DNA of 64,000 bases from CAZUCE01 sp964619265 (GTDB lineage Bacteria > Planctomycetota > UBA1135 > GCA-002686595), in the NCBI GenBank assembly GCA_964619265.1, contig CAZUCE010000002.1, positions 186,001 through 250,000 on the forward strand. Reading direction: 5' to 3'. Within the stretch, counting starts at the first letter, position 1, and every line of letters starts with the position of its first letter. Position numbers and translations under genes: made by a program. The notes below the pieces were generated by a model. That model was not told the DNA's origin. It did no database searches and worked only from the letters and a program-made list of their open reading frames with translations. Positions 26,777 through 34,058 of this stretch are shown here, piece by piece.

Positions 26777-27924
26777 CGGAGTTGCCGCCCGCCGCGCAGT
26801 TCGAGCGTGATGCGCGGCGGCGGCTCAGGCAATTCGGGGGGATCGGGAACAACAAAACTCGCCACGCGGGCACCGACCTCTTCGACCCGGCAACGGAACG
26901 TCCAGCGCCCGGGCGTGAGACCGAACGCGACCGCTTCCCCGAAGGCATCGGTGACGACATCGATGGCTCCACCTTGATCTCCGTAGCCGGTCACGCGCGC
27001 CTCCGAAACGGGATTGGCGAACGGGTCGAGGACCTCAAGCCGAACCGCACCCAAGCGAGGCACTTCGATCGGCTCAAGGGTGAATCCCGGCGTTTGGAAG
27101 GCGAGTTCGATGGGGTCGACCAGCGGATTGACTCGGCTGCCGAGCGCGAGGACGTACGAACCGTCGGGCAGCTCGGGAAACGCGAAGGAGCCATCCGGGG
27201 CGGTGAGGGTCCGGCGCTCGAATCCGCCTTGCTCGGCGGCGAGGACAACCGTGAGGTGTTCGAGTGGCCATCCGCTGACGTCGTTTACCGAGCCGGAGAG
27301 CGTGCCAGCTGGAACCAACTCAAGCAGAACGTAGGCCATGCTGGCCCGGCGGGTGAGTCGCACCGATTGCCGGCGACCATTCCAGCCCTCGGCTTCGGCG
27401 AACAGGTCGTAGCCGCCGAGCGGGAGGTCTTGCTCGTCGAAGGTTAGGGTCTCGAGAGTCCGTTCGACGCGGCGCTCGATCGCGAGCTCGGCGTCGGCTA
27501 GGACGCGGCTGGGTTCGAGCACGAGGGTCCACGCGGCGGGTTTGGGTACGCCTCCGCCGGGACGGATCAACAGCTCGCCGCGCAAACGGCCGGGGTGGGT
27601 CGCTCCAGATGCGGGCCCCGTCGCACCGGCGAGGACGCCGGGTGCGCGCTGTGCAGACTCTGGGCCGAGGATTGGGTCCGGTCGCGGGTCCGTGGAATCC
27701 CGGCCGGGATCCTCTTGGCTGATTTGCGGTGCGCCCGGCGAGGCCGGGCTGGCCGCTTCCCCGGACCCGCCGTCCGCCGGCGATCCAGCGGGGCCCCCGC
27801 TCGGCAGGAGCAGGTAGAGAATCGCGAACAGCAACCCAAGGGCTGCGATCACCAGCCCAGCGGCCCGGCCTCGGACAGGCCTCGGCGGCGCCGGTTCGGG
27901 GTGAGCGGGCGAAGTGGGGCGCAT
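26773..27924 (-). CDS. Membrane-anchored protein with carboxypeptidase-regulatory-like (Ig-like) domains
   Basis: 383 aa from ATG 27924 (GTG 27966 is an alternative). Residues 1-20 are polar, 21-45 form one TM helix (AAGLVIAALGLLFAILYLLLP), and 46-130 are a Pro/Gly/Ser-rich linker. The rest has two or three beta-sandwich repeats of the CarboxypepD_reg/SpaA type: GTLSGSVNDVSGWPLEHLTV...GSFAFPELPDGSYVLAL, and LEVLDPFANPVSEARVTGYGDQGG...GEAVAFGLTPGRWTF. Such domains usually lie in the periplasm and bind or present partners. It is the first gene of a two-gene unit with the MATE exporter, so a link to export is possible but unproven. Confidence 0.75.
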   Translation of the reverse strand: MRPTSPAHPEPAPPRPVRGRAAGLVIAALGLLFAILYLLLPSGGPAGSPADGGSGEAASPASPGAPQISQEDPGRDSTDPRPDPILGPESAQRAPGVLAGATGPASGATHPGRLRGELLIRPGGGVPKPAAWTLVLEPSRVLADAELAIERRVERTLETLTFDEQDLPLGGYDLFAEAEGWNGRRQSVRLTRRASMAYVLLELVPAGTLSGSVNDVSGWPLEHLTVVLAAEQGGFERRTLTAPDGSFAFPELPDGSYVLALGSRVNPLVDPIELAFQTPGFTLEPIEVPRLGAVRLEVLDPFANPVSEARVTGYGDQGGAIDVVTDAFGEAVAFGLTPGRWTFRCRVEEVGARVASFVVPDPPELPEPPPRITLELRGGRQLR

Positions 27925-28031
27925 GGAAGACGAGCTACGAGAGTGCGGGGCAGAGTCTACGGACACAGGTCGGCGCGCCGGAGATCTGTTGGCTGGTAAG
28001 GTTCGCAGCGCGTCTTAGCACCGTGACTCCC

Positions 28032-28358
28032 ATGAACCCGATCTCTCAACTAGAAGCCCCTGAACTCAAAGCCCGCCTCGATTCAGCCGACCCGCTGGTC
28101 CTGCTGGATGTCCGCGAGGCCGAAGAGCTGGCCATCGCCCGCCTCGAGGGGGTCGTGCACATCCCTCTTGGCGAGCTCACCAGCCGCACGGACGAACTGA
28201 ACCCGGACGCCGAAATCGTCTGCATCTGCCACCACGGCATTCGCAGCCAACGGGCCGCCCAGTATCTGGCTTCGCTCGGATTCGAGCGCTTGATCAACCT
28301 TCACGGCGGTATGGACGCCTGGTCGGCGCTGGTGGACCCCGACCTACCGCGCTATTGA
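28032..28358 (+). CDS. Single-domain rhodanese-like sulfurtransferase
   Basis: 108 aa from ATG 28032 (GTG 28023 is 9 bases upstream in frame). It has the GlpE/PspE-type pattern: VLLDVREAEELAIARLEGVVHIPLGEL, then the active-site loop CHHGIRS with the persulfide-carrying Cys, then YLASLGFERLINLHGGMDAW. Catalyses sulfur transfer in the cytosol, or acts as a carrier. First of a same-strand series with the FUN14 protein and the symporter, but a 66-bp gap makes operon membership uncertain. Confidence 0.92.
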   Translation: MNPISQLEAPELKARLDSADPLVLLDVREAEELAIARLEGVVHIPLGELTSRTDELNPDAEIVCICHHGIRSQRAAQYLASLGFERLINLHGGMDAWSALVDPDLPRY

Positions 28359-28424
28359 GCGCGCGCTCCTTCTAGACGCCGCCCTCTTTCACCTAAGCCT
28401 CGACAACTCCGAGACCTGACTCCG

Positions 28425-29012
28425 ATGACCGAGCCCAACGCCAAATCCGACGCTGCCCCGAACAAGAAAAAGGGCCTTTCCGGTTTCCAGAAGACGATCC
28501 TCTACGCGCTCGTCCTGTTTTTTGTTGGCTCGCTGGCGGCGCGTGCAGCCCTGGGCGGGGATTCACCGGGCTCCGAACCGAGTCCCGGCTCGGGCCGCAC
28601 CGCCCTGGCGCCCGGGGCTGAACAGGCCGGCGGCAAGAGCTTCCTGCCTGGCCTAGAGGAAGCACTCGGTGGGACCGCGGAAGCTCCGGCGGAATCGGGC
28701 TCGATCGAGGCGCTTTTGCCGGTCTTTACCGAAGCGAGCTTCTTCGGTCTGATTGGATTCGCTCTCGGCTACGCCTCGCGGAAGATCCTGAAGCTGGGTC
28801 TGATCTTCCTGGCGGTTTTCTTCGTCGGCGTGCAAGGGCTCGTTCACGCCGAGATCATCCAGGAGGTCGACTGGCCGAAAGCCGTGGATTACGTGAACAA
28901 TTTCATCCTGAATCTCAAGGAGAACAACACCTTCTCGGACTGGCTGACCGACCGGGTACCGACCGCGGGGTCTTTGATCGGCGGTTATGTGTTCGGCCTG
29001 CGGCGCGGATAG
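28425..29012 (+). CDS. FUN14-family membrane protein
   Basis: 195 aa. Residues 22-42 form a first TM helix (FQKTILYALVLFFVGSLAAR). A Gly/Pro/Ser-rich linker to residue 95 follows. The FUN14 core begins with FGLIGFALGYASRKILKLG, continues with LIFLAVFFVGVQGLVHAE and the EVDWPKAVDYVN amphipathic stretch, and ends with GSLIGGYVFGLRRG. The GFxxGYxxRK and VDW features are the FUN14 signature. In eukaryotes FUNDC1 is a mitochondrial outer-membrane receptor; the role of prokaryotic members is unknown. It precedes the symporter by 126 bp on the same strand. Confidence 0.85.
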   Translation: MTEPNAKSDAAPNKKKGLSGFQKTILYALVLFFVGSLAARAALGGDSPGSEPSPGSGRTALAPGAEQAGGKSFLPGLEEALGGTAEAPAESGSIEALLPVFTEASFFGLIGFALGYASRKILKLGLIFLAVFFVGVQGLVHAEIIQEVDWPKAVDYVNNFILNLKENNTFSDWLTDRVPTAGSLIGGYVFGLRRG

Positions 29013-29138
29013 TCCGCGGGCCAGCGGGGTGCGCCGAGCTTGGATGGCTCCGCAGATCTAAGGTCTGTGGACCTCGGCGGGGAAGGCCCGGGAACCGGCG
29101 GGCTTGACGGGCCTCCCTCGCGGCCTGAGGATCTGTGT

Positions 29139-30731
29139 ATGTCGTTTCACGCCAAGGTCTTGCTCTGGATGGTCGCCGGTGTGCTCTTCGGAGTGGGCCT
29201 CCAAATTTGGGTGGATGGCCAGGCCTCGGTGGATGCCACCTTTCGGGAGGTTTCGGCGAGTCCCAGCGGTGCTGCGAGCATCGAGTTGGTTCGAGCCCGT
29301 CGCAGCGCCGCGGACAGCAAGCTCAGTTCCTTGCAACCGGGCGATCGATTTGGGGCTGCGTGGTTGGATCGGGGATCGCCGGCGCCCGCGGCTCGCCTTA
29401 CCGATCCGCAGGCTTTGGGGAACCTTGTCCTAAGCCTCGACCCGGGCGAGCTGGTTTGGCTTGAACGCGCCCCGCCGGAGGGCGCGATGCCCGGCGACGA
29501 GCAACGCGGCGAGCTAGTCGCCCTGCGCACGTTTCTCGATCCGAGCAGCCCGCGCGGCCGCATCGTCGGATTCTTCGACTTCCTGGCGGACCTGTTCCTC
29601 AGTCTGCTGAAGATGCTCATCGTGCCGCTGGTGCTCACCTCGATCGTGAACGGTGTGACCAGCGTCGGTTCGATGGGGGACCTCCGACGCTTGGGGTTCA
29701 AGACCTTTGCCTACTACGTGACCACCAGTGTGCTCGCGATCTTGCTCGGGCAGGTGCTCGTAAACCTGGTTCGCCCTGGTCACGGCGCGGAGTTGGGGCT
29801 GGATCCGAGCGCGGTCCAGTCCACGGAGGAGCTTGGCTTCCTCGACATTCTCAAACGGATGATTCCGGAGAACGTGCCCCAGGCGCTCACTTCGAACGGG
29901 GCGATGCTGCAAATCATCTTCTTTGCGCTTCTGTTTGGGGTGTTTATCTCAAAGACCGAAGAGCCTCACGGGCGCCGAATGCGCGAATTTTTCGAAAGCG
30001 CGTTCGCGGTCATGTTGCGTCTCGCACAGGGCGTGCTCGCTCTGCTCCCGTTTGGCGTTTTTGCGCTGCTGGTGCGGGTCGTCGGCAGTACGGGTCTCGG
30101 GGTGTTCGAGCCTTTGTTGATCTATATGGGCGTTGTGCTGGCGGCTCTGCTCGGTCACGCCCTGATCACGCTTCCGCTGCTGCTCAAGTTCGTCGGTGGG
30201 ATCTCGCCGTTCGCCTGGTTCAAGGCCATGAGTCCGGCGTTGATGACCGCGTTTAGCACCAGCTCGTCTAGCGTGACGCTCCCGGTTTCGCTCGAGACCG
30301 TGGAAGAGCGCGGACGGGTTTCGAATCGGGTGACGTCGTTCACGCTGCCGCTCGGCTCCACAATCAACATGGACGGCACCGCGCTTTACGAGTGCATCGG
30401 TGTGGTCTTCCTGGCCCAGTACTACGCCTCGGTGGGGGACTTCGAGCTGACCTTGGCCTCCCAGGCGCTGGTGGCGGTGCTGGCGCTGACCGCTTCGATC
30501 GGTGCGGCCGGGATTCCCTCGGCGGGGTTGGTCATGATGCTGACCATTCTCGCTGTGCTCGGGCTGCCCCTCGAAGGGGCTGCGCTGCTGCTTGCGGTGG
30601 ATCGTCCACTCGACATGCTGCGCACCGTGGTCAATATTTGGTCGGACTCTTGCGGTGCAGCGCTGATCGCCCGCAGTGAAGGCGAGTCCGGACCGACAGA
30701 ACTGGGCCGAACTCAGGCCGCGGCAGGATGA
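29139..30731 (+). CDS. Dicarboxylate/amino acid:cation symporter (DAACS) with extracytoplasmic PDZ-like insert
   Basis: 530 aa from ATG 29139 (GAGGAT upstream); the in-frame extension to 29040 is not hydrophobic. TM1 (VLLWMVAGVLFGVGLQIWV) is followed by about 120 residues absent from ordinary GltP-type carriers. That insert contains LQPGDRFGAAWLDRG...LGNLVLSLDPGELVWLER, which follows a PDZ domain pattern. The carrier core then runs from LFLSLLKMLIVPLVLTSI through the serine-rich loop TAFSTSSSSVTLPVS, the cation/substrate motif STINMDGTALYE, IPSAGLVMM, and DMLRTVVNIWSDS. It takes up dicarboxylates or amino acids with Na+ or H+. The ATGA overlap with the next gene suggests a joint function. Confidence 0.88.
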   Translation: MSFHAKVLLWMVAGVLFGVGLQIWVDGQASVDATFREVSASPSGAASIELVRARRSAADSKLSSLQPGDRFGAAWLDRGSPAPAARLTDPQALGNLVLSLDPGELVWLERAPPEGAMPGDEQRGELVALRTFLDPSSPRGRIVGFFDFLADLFLSLLKMLIVPLVLTSIVNGVTSVGSMGDLRRLGFKTFAYYVTTSVLAILLGQVLVNLVRPGHGAELGLDPSAVQSTEELGFLDILKRMIPENVPQALTSNGAMLQIIFFALLFGVFISKTEEPHGRRMREFFESAFAVMLRLAQGVLALLPFGVFALLVRVVGSTGLGVFEPLLIYMGVVLAALLGHALITLPLLLKFVGGISPFAWFKAMSPALMTAFSTSSSSVTLPVSLETVEERGRVSNRVTSFTLPLGSTINMDGTALYECIGVVFLAQYYASVGDFELTLASQALVAVLALTASIGAAGIPSAGLVMMLTILAVLGLPLEGAALLLAVDRPLDMLRTVVNIWSDSCGAALIARSEGESGPTELGRTQAAAG

Positions 30732-31663
30732 GCCGGGAGCGCGGATTCGGACGTTCCTTCGAGCCGGGCTCGGGGGCGAACCAGGACTTCCGGGCAATTC
30801 AGAGCCCGGAGCTGGCGGAATCCGAGCCGGGCCAGCGATTCGATTCGGAGGCTAGATCGAGCGGCGGCCGGCCGTCGGCCGAAGAGCTCGAGGAGCGGAT
30901 CCGGCGCTCGATGGAGCAGCGCAGGGCCCGCTCCTTCCATTGGACCCAACCCGAGGTCGCCTGGCCGCTGGCCCTGTTTCCGACTTTTTTGGCCGGGCTG
31001 GCCGCGACGGCTGCAGGGCTGGCCCCGATCGGTCCGCTGGTCTTCGCGGTGGTCTTGACCCTGCTGTCGGGGAGCCTGAAGACCAAGGGGCTGGCCGGCA
31101 CAGCGGCCTTCGCCTGCGGGGCCGGGACGATCGGGTTCAGCCTGGGGGTCGCGGGGGCTTTTGTCGTCGCCGGAGCCTCGTCTAGCCCCCTGGAAGCCCT
31201 TCGGATCACCGACCAGCTCTTCGGAGCGGTCTCTGGGGAGGGGTGGCGGCTCCCGGAGCCCTTTCGCATCTCACTCTTCCTAGGCCTCGCTGCCGTGGCC
31301 GTCTGGGTCCTCGGGGGGCGCCTGGCGGGTCTCCCCGCCTTGGCTGTCGTCGGGCTGGTCTCAGGCGAGATCGGCGCGGCCGCAGGGCGCTTCGCGAGCC
31401 TTCTGCGGACCCAGCAGCCGGGCGCCTACGGGGAGTTCGCGGCGGTCGGTCTCGGCCTCGGTCCGTTCCACCTCTTGGAGTTGGCGGGACTCGCCTGCAT
31501 CCTGGGGGGCCGCGGGGGACGAACCCTGTGGGCCTCACCGGAGCTCGCCGAGCGCCTGCGGCTCACTTCGTTCGTCGGAGCCGCCCTCGTGCTCGCCTCG
31601 CTGGCCCTGCGCCTGACCCTCGGGCCCGGCTGGCAGGATCAGCTGATCGGCCTGCTCGACTGA
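30728..31663 (+). CDS. Hypothetical multi-spanning membrane protein
   Basis: 311 aa, starting in the ATGA overlap with the symporter stop. Residues 1-75 are polar and charged (Glu/Arg-rich, cytoplasmic). From 78 to 311 about seven hydrophobic segments are visible (WPLALFPTFLAGLAATAAG, IGPLVFAVVLTLLSGSL, GAGTIGFSLGVAGAFVVAG, LFLGLAAVAVWVLGG, LAGLPALAVVGLVSGEIG, LLELAGLACILGG, SFVGAALVLASLAL). No family motif recognised. Tight coupling with the symporter suggests an accessory subunit or a co-regulated membrane function. Confidence 0.75.
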   Translation: MSRERGFGRSFEPGSGANQDFRAIQSPELAESEPGQRFDSEARSSGGRPSAEELEERIRRSMEQRRARSFHWTQPEVAWPLALFPTFLAGLAATAAGLAPIGPLVFAVVLTLLSGSLKTKGLAGTAAFACGAGTIGFSLGVAGAFVVAGASSSPLEALRITDQLFGAVSGEGWRLPEPFRISLFLGLAAVAVWVLGGRLAGLPALAVVGLVSGEIGAAAGRFASLLRTQQPGAYGEFAAVGLGLGPFHLLELAGLACILGGRGGRTLWASPELAERLRLTSFVGAALVLASLALRLTLGPGWQDQLIGLLD

Positions 31664-31761
31664 CCGCACCCGCAACCGCATTCTCTTTCGTTCCCAACTC
31701 GGGCGCCCTGCGCCCACTTCCTCCACCCGGCTGCGAGAGCCCCGCCGGGGGACGACTTTCC

Positions 31762-32982
31762 ATGACCGATCAAGACCTGATCGAGCGCATCACTCGCTCG
31801 CTGGCCTACATGCTCCGCCACCGTCCTGAACGGTTCGACCTGGAGCTCGACGCCCACGGCTACGGAGACCTCGACGAGGTTGTTCGTGCTGTTTCCGAAC
31901 GCTTGGGTGAGGACGTCGAGGCCGATGACCTGCGCGACGCTGTCGAAGCCGGCACGCGGCGCCGTTACGAAATTCGCGACGACACGATTCGTGCTCTGTA
32001 CGGACATTCGATTCCGATCGAGCCCGGCCCGGACTGCGAGCCGCCCGACGTGCTGTACCTAGGTCTTCCGTCGCGGGATGTGGAGCGCGCGCAGCGCAAC
32101 GGCCTGCGCGGCGGCCGTCGCAGTTACTTGCACTTGGCGCTTTCCGAAGCGGACGCGCGTGAGAGCGGGCGCCGCTTGGCGCGCGACTACACCATTTTGC
32201 GCGTGCTTGCGATCGATGCCTGGGAAGAGGGCATCAATTTCTTCGACCGGCAGGCACTGTTCCTCGCGGAGCGGATCCCTACCGAGTTCCTTGAGATCGC
32301 CGGCGAGTACGACGATGGAGAGGACCCCGAGCCTCGCCGCGGTGGGGGAGGAGACGGCGGTCGTCGCTCCGGTGGACAACGCGGACGCTCCCGGGGCGGC
32401 CGCGGAGGACGCGGACGCTGGAGCGAGGGCGAAGACTCTGGACGCGAAGAGAGTCGCGGCCGCGGCCGTCAAGATTCCCGTCCGTCCCGCGACGAATCCA
32501 GCGAGGGGCGCGGATCCCGTCGGCGTCCGGTTTCGCGGGATCATCGCGATGAGGAAGCTCCCCGCCGGGACCGCGAGGAGCGCCCGCGCGAGGACCGCGA
32601 AGGTCGTGGCGGTCGCGATCGCGACGGGGAAAGCGGCCGCGGTCGGCGGGGTGCTTCCCGCTCTTCGGAGCGACCCCGCACCGAGGACCGCGACTCCGAA
32701 GAGCGTCCGCGCTCTCGCCCGCGCCGCGAACCGTCCCGCACAGCCCCCGAGCGGAAGCCGGCGGCGAGCAAGCCCGCAACCCAGAAGCCGGCGGAAGCTG
32801 AGTCATCGGAAGGCTTCGGCCTTGGGATTTTCGAAGAGCCGGCGGCCAAGGCCAAGCCGGCCCGGTCCTCGAGGACAGCCAAGGCGCGCTCCAAGCCGAA
32901 GCCCGAACCCGAAGCAGCTCCGGAGCCTGCCCCGAAGCAAGAGCCCGCGGACGACGGATTCGGATTCGGCGTCGGTCTGTAA
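31762..32982 (+). CDS. kptA: RNA 2'-phosphotransferase KptA/Tpt1 with long RGG/charged C-terminal tail
   Basis: 406 aa from ATG 31762 (GGGGGACG upstream). Residues 1-185 are the Tpt1 fold. The N-terminal lobe has SLAYMLRHRPERFDLELDAHGY (Arg-His pair of the active site) and RRYEIRDDTIRALYGHSI (the IRAxxGHS motif with catalytic Arg). The NAD-binding lobe has YLGLPSRDVERAQRNGLRGG and RRSYLHLA (last catalytic Arg). The family's HGT element reads LGL here. Tpt1 removes a 2'-phosphate from spliced tRNA using NAD+. Residues 190-406 are disordered: Gly/Arg-rich RGG-like repeats, then Arg/Asp/Glu/Ser repeats, then Pro/Ala/Lys. A tail of this kind could bind RNA. The LPS kinase gene starts 12 bp downstream. 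Confidence 0.9.
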   Translation: MTDQDLIERITRSLAYMLRHRPERFDLELDAHGYGDLDEVVRAVSERLGEDVEADDLRDAVEAGTRRRYEIRDDTIRALYGHSIPIEPGPDCEPPDVLYLGLPSRDVERAQRNGLRGGRRSYLHLALSEADARESGRRLARDYTILRVLAIDAWEEGINFFDRQALFLAERIPTEFLEIAGEYDDGEDPEPRRGGGGDGGRRSGGQRGRSRGGRGGRGRWSEGEDSGREESRGRGRQDSRPSRDESSEGRGSRRRPVSRDHRDEEAPRRDREERPREDREGRGGRDRDGESGRGRRGASRSSERPRTEDRDSEERPRSRPRREPSRTAPERKPAASKPATQKPAEAESSEGFGLGIFEEPAAKAKPARSSRTAKARSKPKPEPEAAPEPAPKQEPADDGFGFGVGL

Positions 32983-32994
32983 GGCACCCCAAAA

Positions 32995-34020
32995 GTGAAC
33001 GGCCCAACCGGCGCGGAATCGCCGCCGGGGGGGCTGCTCACGCGACACGTGGTTCCCCCTGCTTCCCCGCTGCCCAAGGGTTACGCCCTTGAGAGTTCTG
33101 AGGACGGTTCGCAGCTCGGCGTGTACGAGCTCTGGCGGGCGTCGATCGCCCGGACCGGTTTTGGTCCGGATCGCGATGGGGCGCTGAGCGAGTCCGAGCT
33201 GGCCGGCCGAGGGGCCATGGCCGAACTCGAGCTCGAAGGACGCCGGTTGGTGGTGCGCCGCTTCCGGCGCGGTGGCGCGATGCGCTACCTCAAGCTTGGC
33301 TACGGAAACCCCTGGCGTCCCTTTGAAGAGCTCGCGCTTTCCGATCGGTTGATCCGCGAGGGGCTGCCGACTCCGCGGGTTGCCTTCGCGCGGGCGCGGC
33401 CCCGGCCCGGGAAGTTTGGGTACGACCTGGATCTCGGTACCGATCGAATTGAGCAAGCCCTCGATCTGGGAACCTGGCTCGAGCGCGTTCGCGAACGGCG
33501 GGTTGGCGCGCTGGAGCGCCAGCGTGTGATTCGGGCCGCGGGGCGCCTGATCGCTCGCCTGCACGCTGCGGGATTGGCCCATGCGGATTTGACGCCTCGC
33601 AACCTGATGCTCGAGGAGCCGTCGCGCGAGGAGCTTGAGCCGCGCCTTTGGGTGATCGATCTGGACAAATCGGTGCTCCGGGATCGGCTCACGGAGGCGG
33701 CACGCACGCGCAATTTGCGCCGCTTGTGGCGGTCTGTGGCACGGCGAGAAGGGCGTGGAGCAAAATTCGTCTGCCGGACGGACTGCGCGCGATTCCTCCG
33801 CGCTCATCAGGAACAATTGGATCTAGCCTCGCAGGGGCCTTCCGGCGAAGCGCTCAAGTCCCGGACAAGTTGGCGAGGACGTTGGAAGCGGATCGCGAGC
33901 GGGCAGAAGCGAGCTCAATTCCTGCATGGCCTTGGCTGGACTCTTGAACGCATCACCGGTCGCGGGCCGGCTGGCCGAGACGGCGCTGCTCAGGTTCGCT
34001 CGGCTCGGGACGGTTCCTAG
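32995..34020 (+). CDS. Lipopolysaccharide core (Kdo/heptose) kinase, WaaP/KdkA family
   Basis: 341 aa, GTG start 12 bp after kptA. Kinase-like fold with RRLVVRRFRRGGAMRYL (Lys/Arg nucleotide-binding segment). GGAMRYLKLGYGNPWRPFEELALSDRL is the R-P-x-x-E-x-x-L stretch typical of KdkA/InaA kinases. The catalytic loop is LAHADLTPRNLML, and the metal-binding site is VIDLDKS. Family members phosphorylate Kdo or heptose of the LPS inner core on the cytoplasmic face. The C-terminal 90 residues are basic and may bind membranes. Presence implies an LPS-containing outer membrane. An alternative is a general lipid or protein kinase of the same fold. Confidence 0.85.
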   Translation: MNGPTGAESPPGGLLTRHVVPPASPLPKGYALESSEDGSQLGVYELWRASIARTGFGPDRDGALSESELAGRGAMAELELEGRRLVVRRFRRGGAMRYLKLGYGNPWRPFEELALSDRLIREGLPTPRVAFARARPRPGKFGYDLDLGTDRIEQALDLGTWLERVRERRVGALERQRVIRAAGRLIARLHAAGLAHADLTPRNLMLEEPSREELEPRLWVIDLDKSVLRDRLTEAARTRNLRRLWRSVARREGRGAKFVCRTDCARFLRAHQEQLDLASQGPSGEALKSRTSWRGRWKRIASGQKRAQFLHGLGWTLERITGRGPAGRDGAAQVRSARDGS

Positions 34021-34058
34021 CGCCTCCGGTTTGCGAGGCTAAGTCCGGGGGTCCGTCT

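Noticed and set aside
24930..26972. 680-residue minus-strand open frame over the MATE gene
   Set aside because: It overlaps the MATE and trans-sulfuration genes out of frame and is Arg/Pro-rich with no motif.
31243..31761. N-terminal extension of kptA
   Set aside because: Out-of-frame overlap with the membrane protein gene; the Tpt1 fold starts at ATG 31762.
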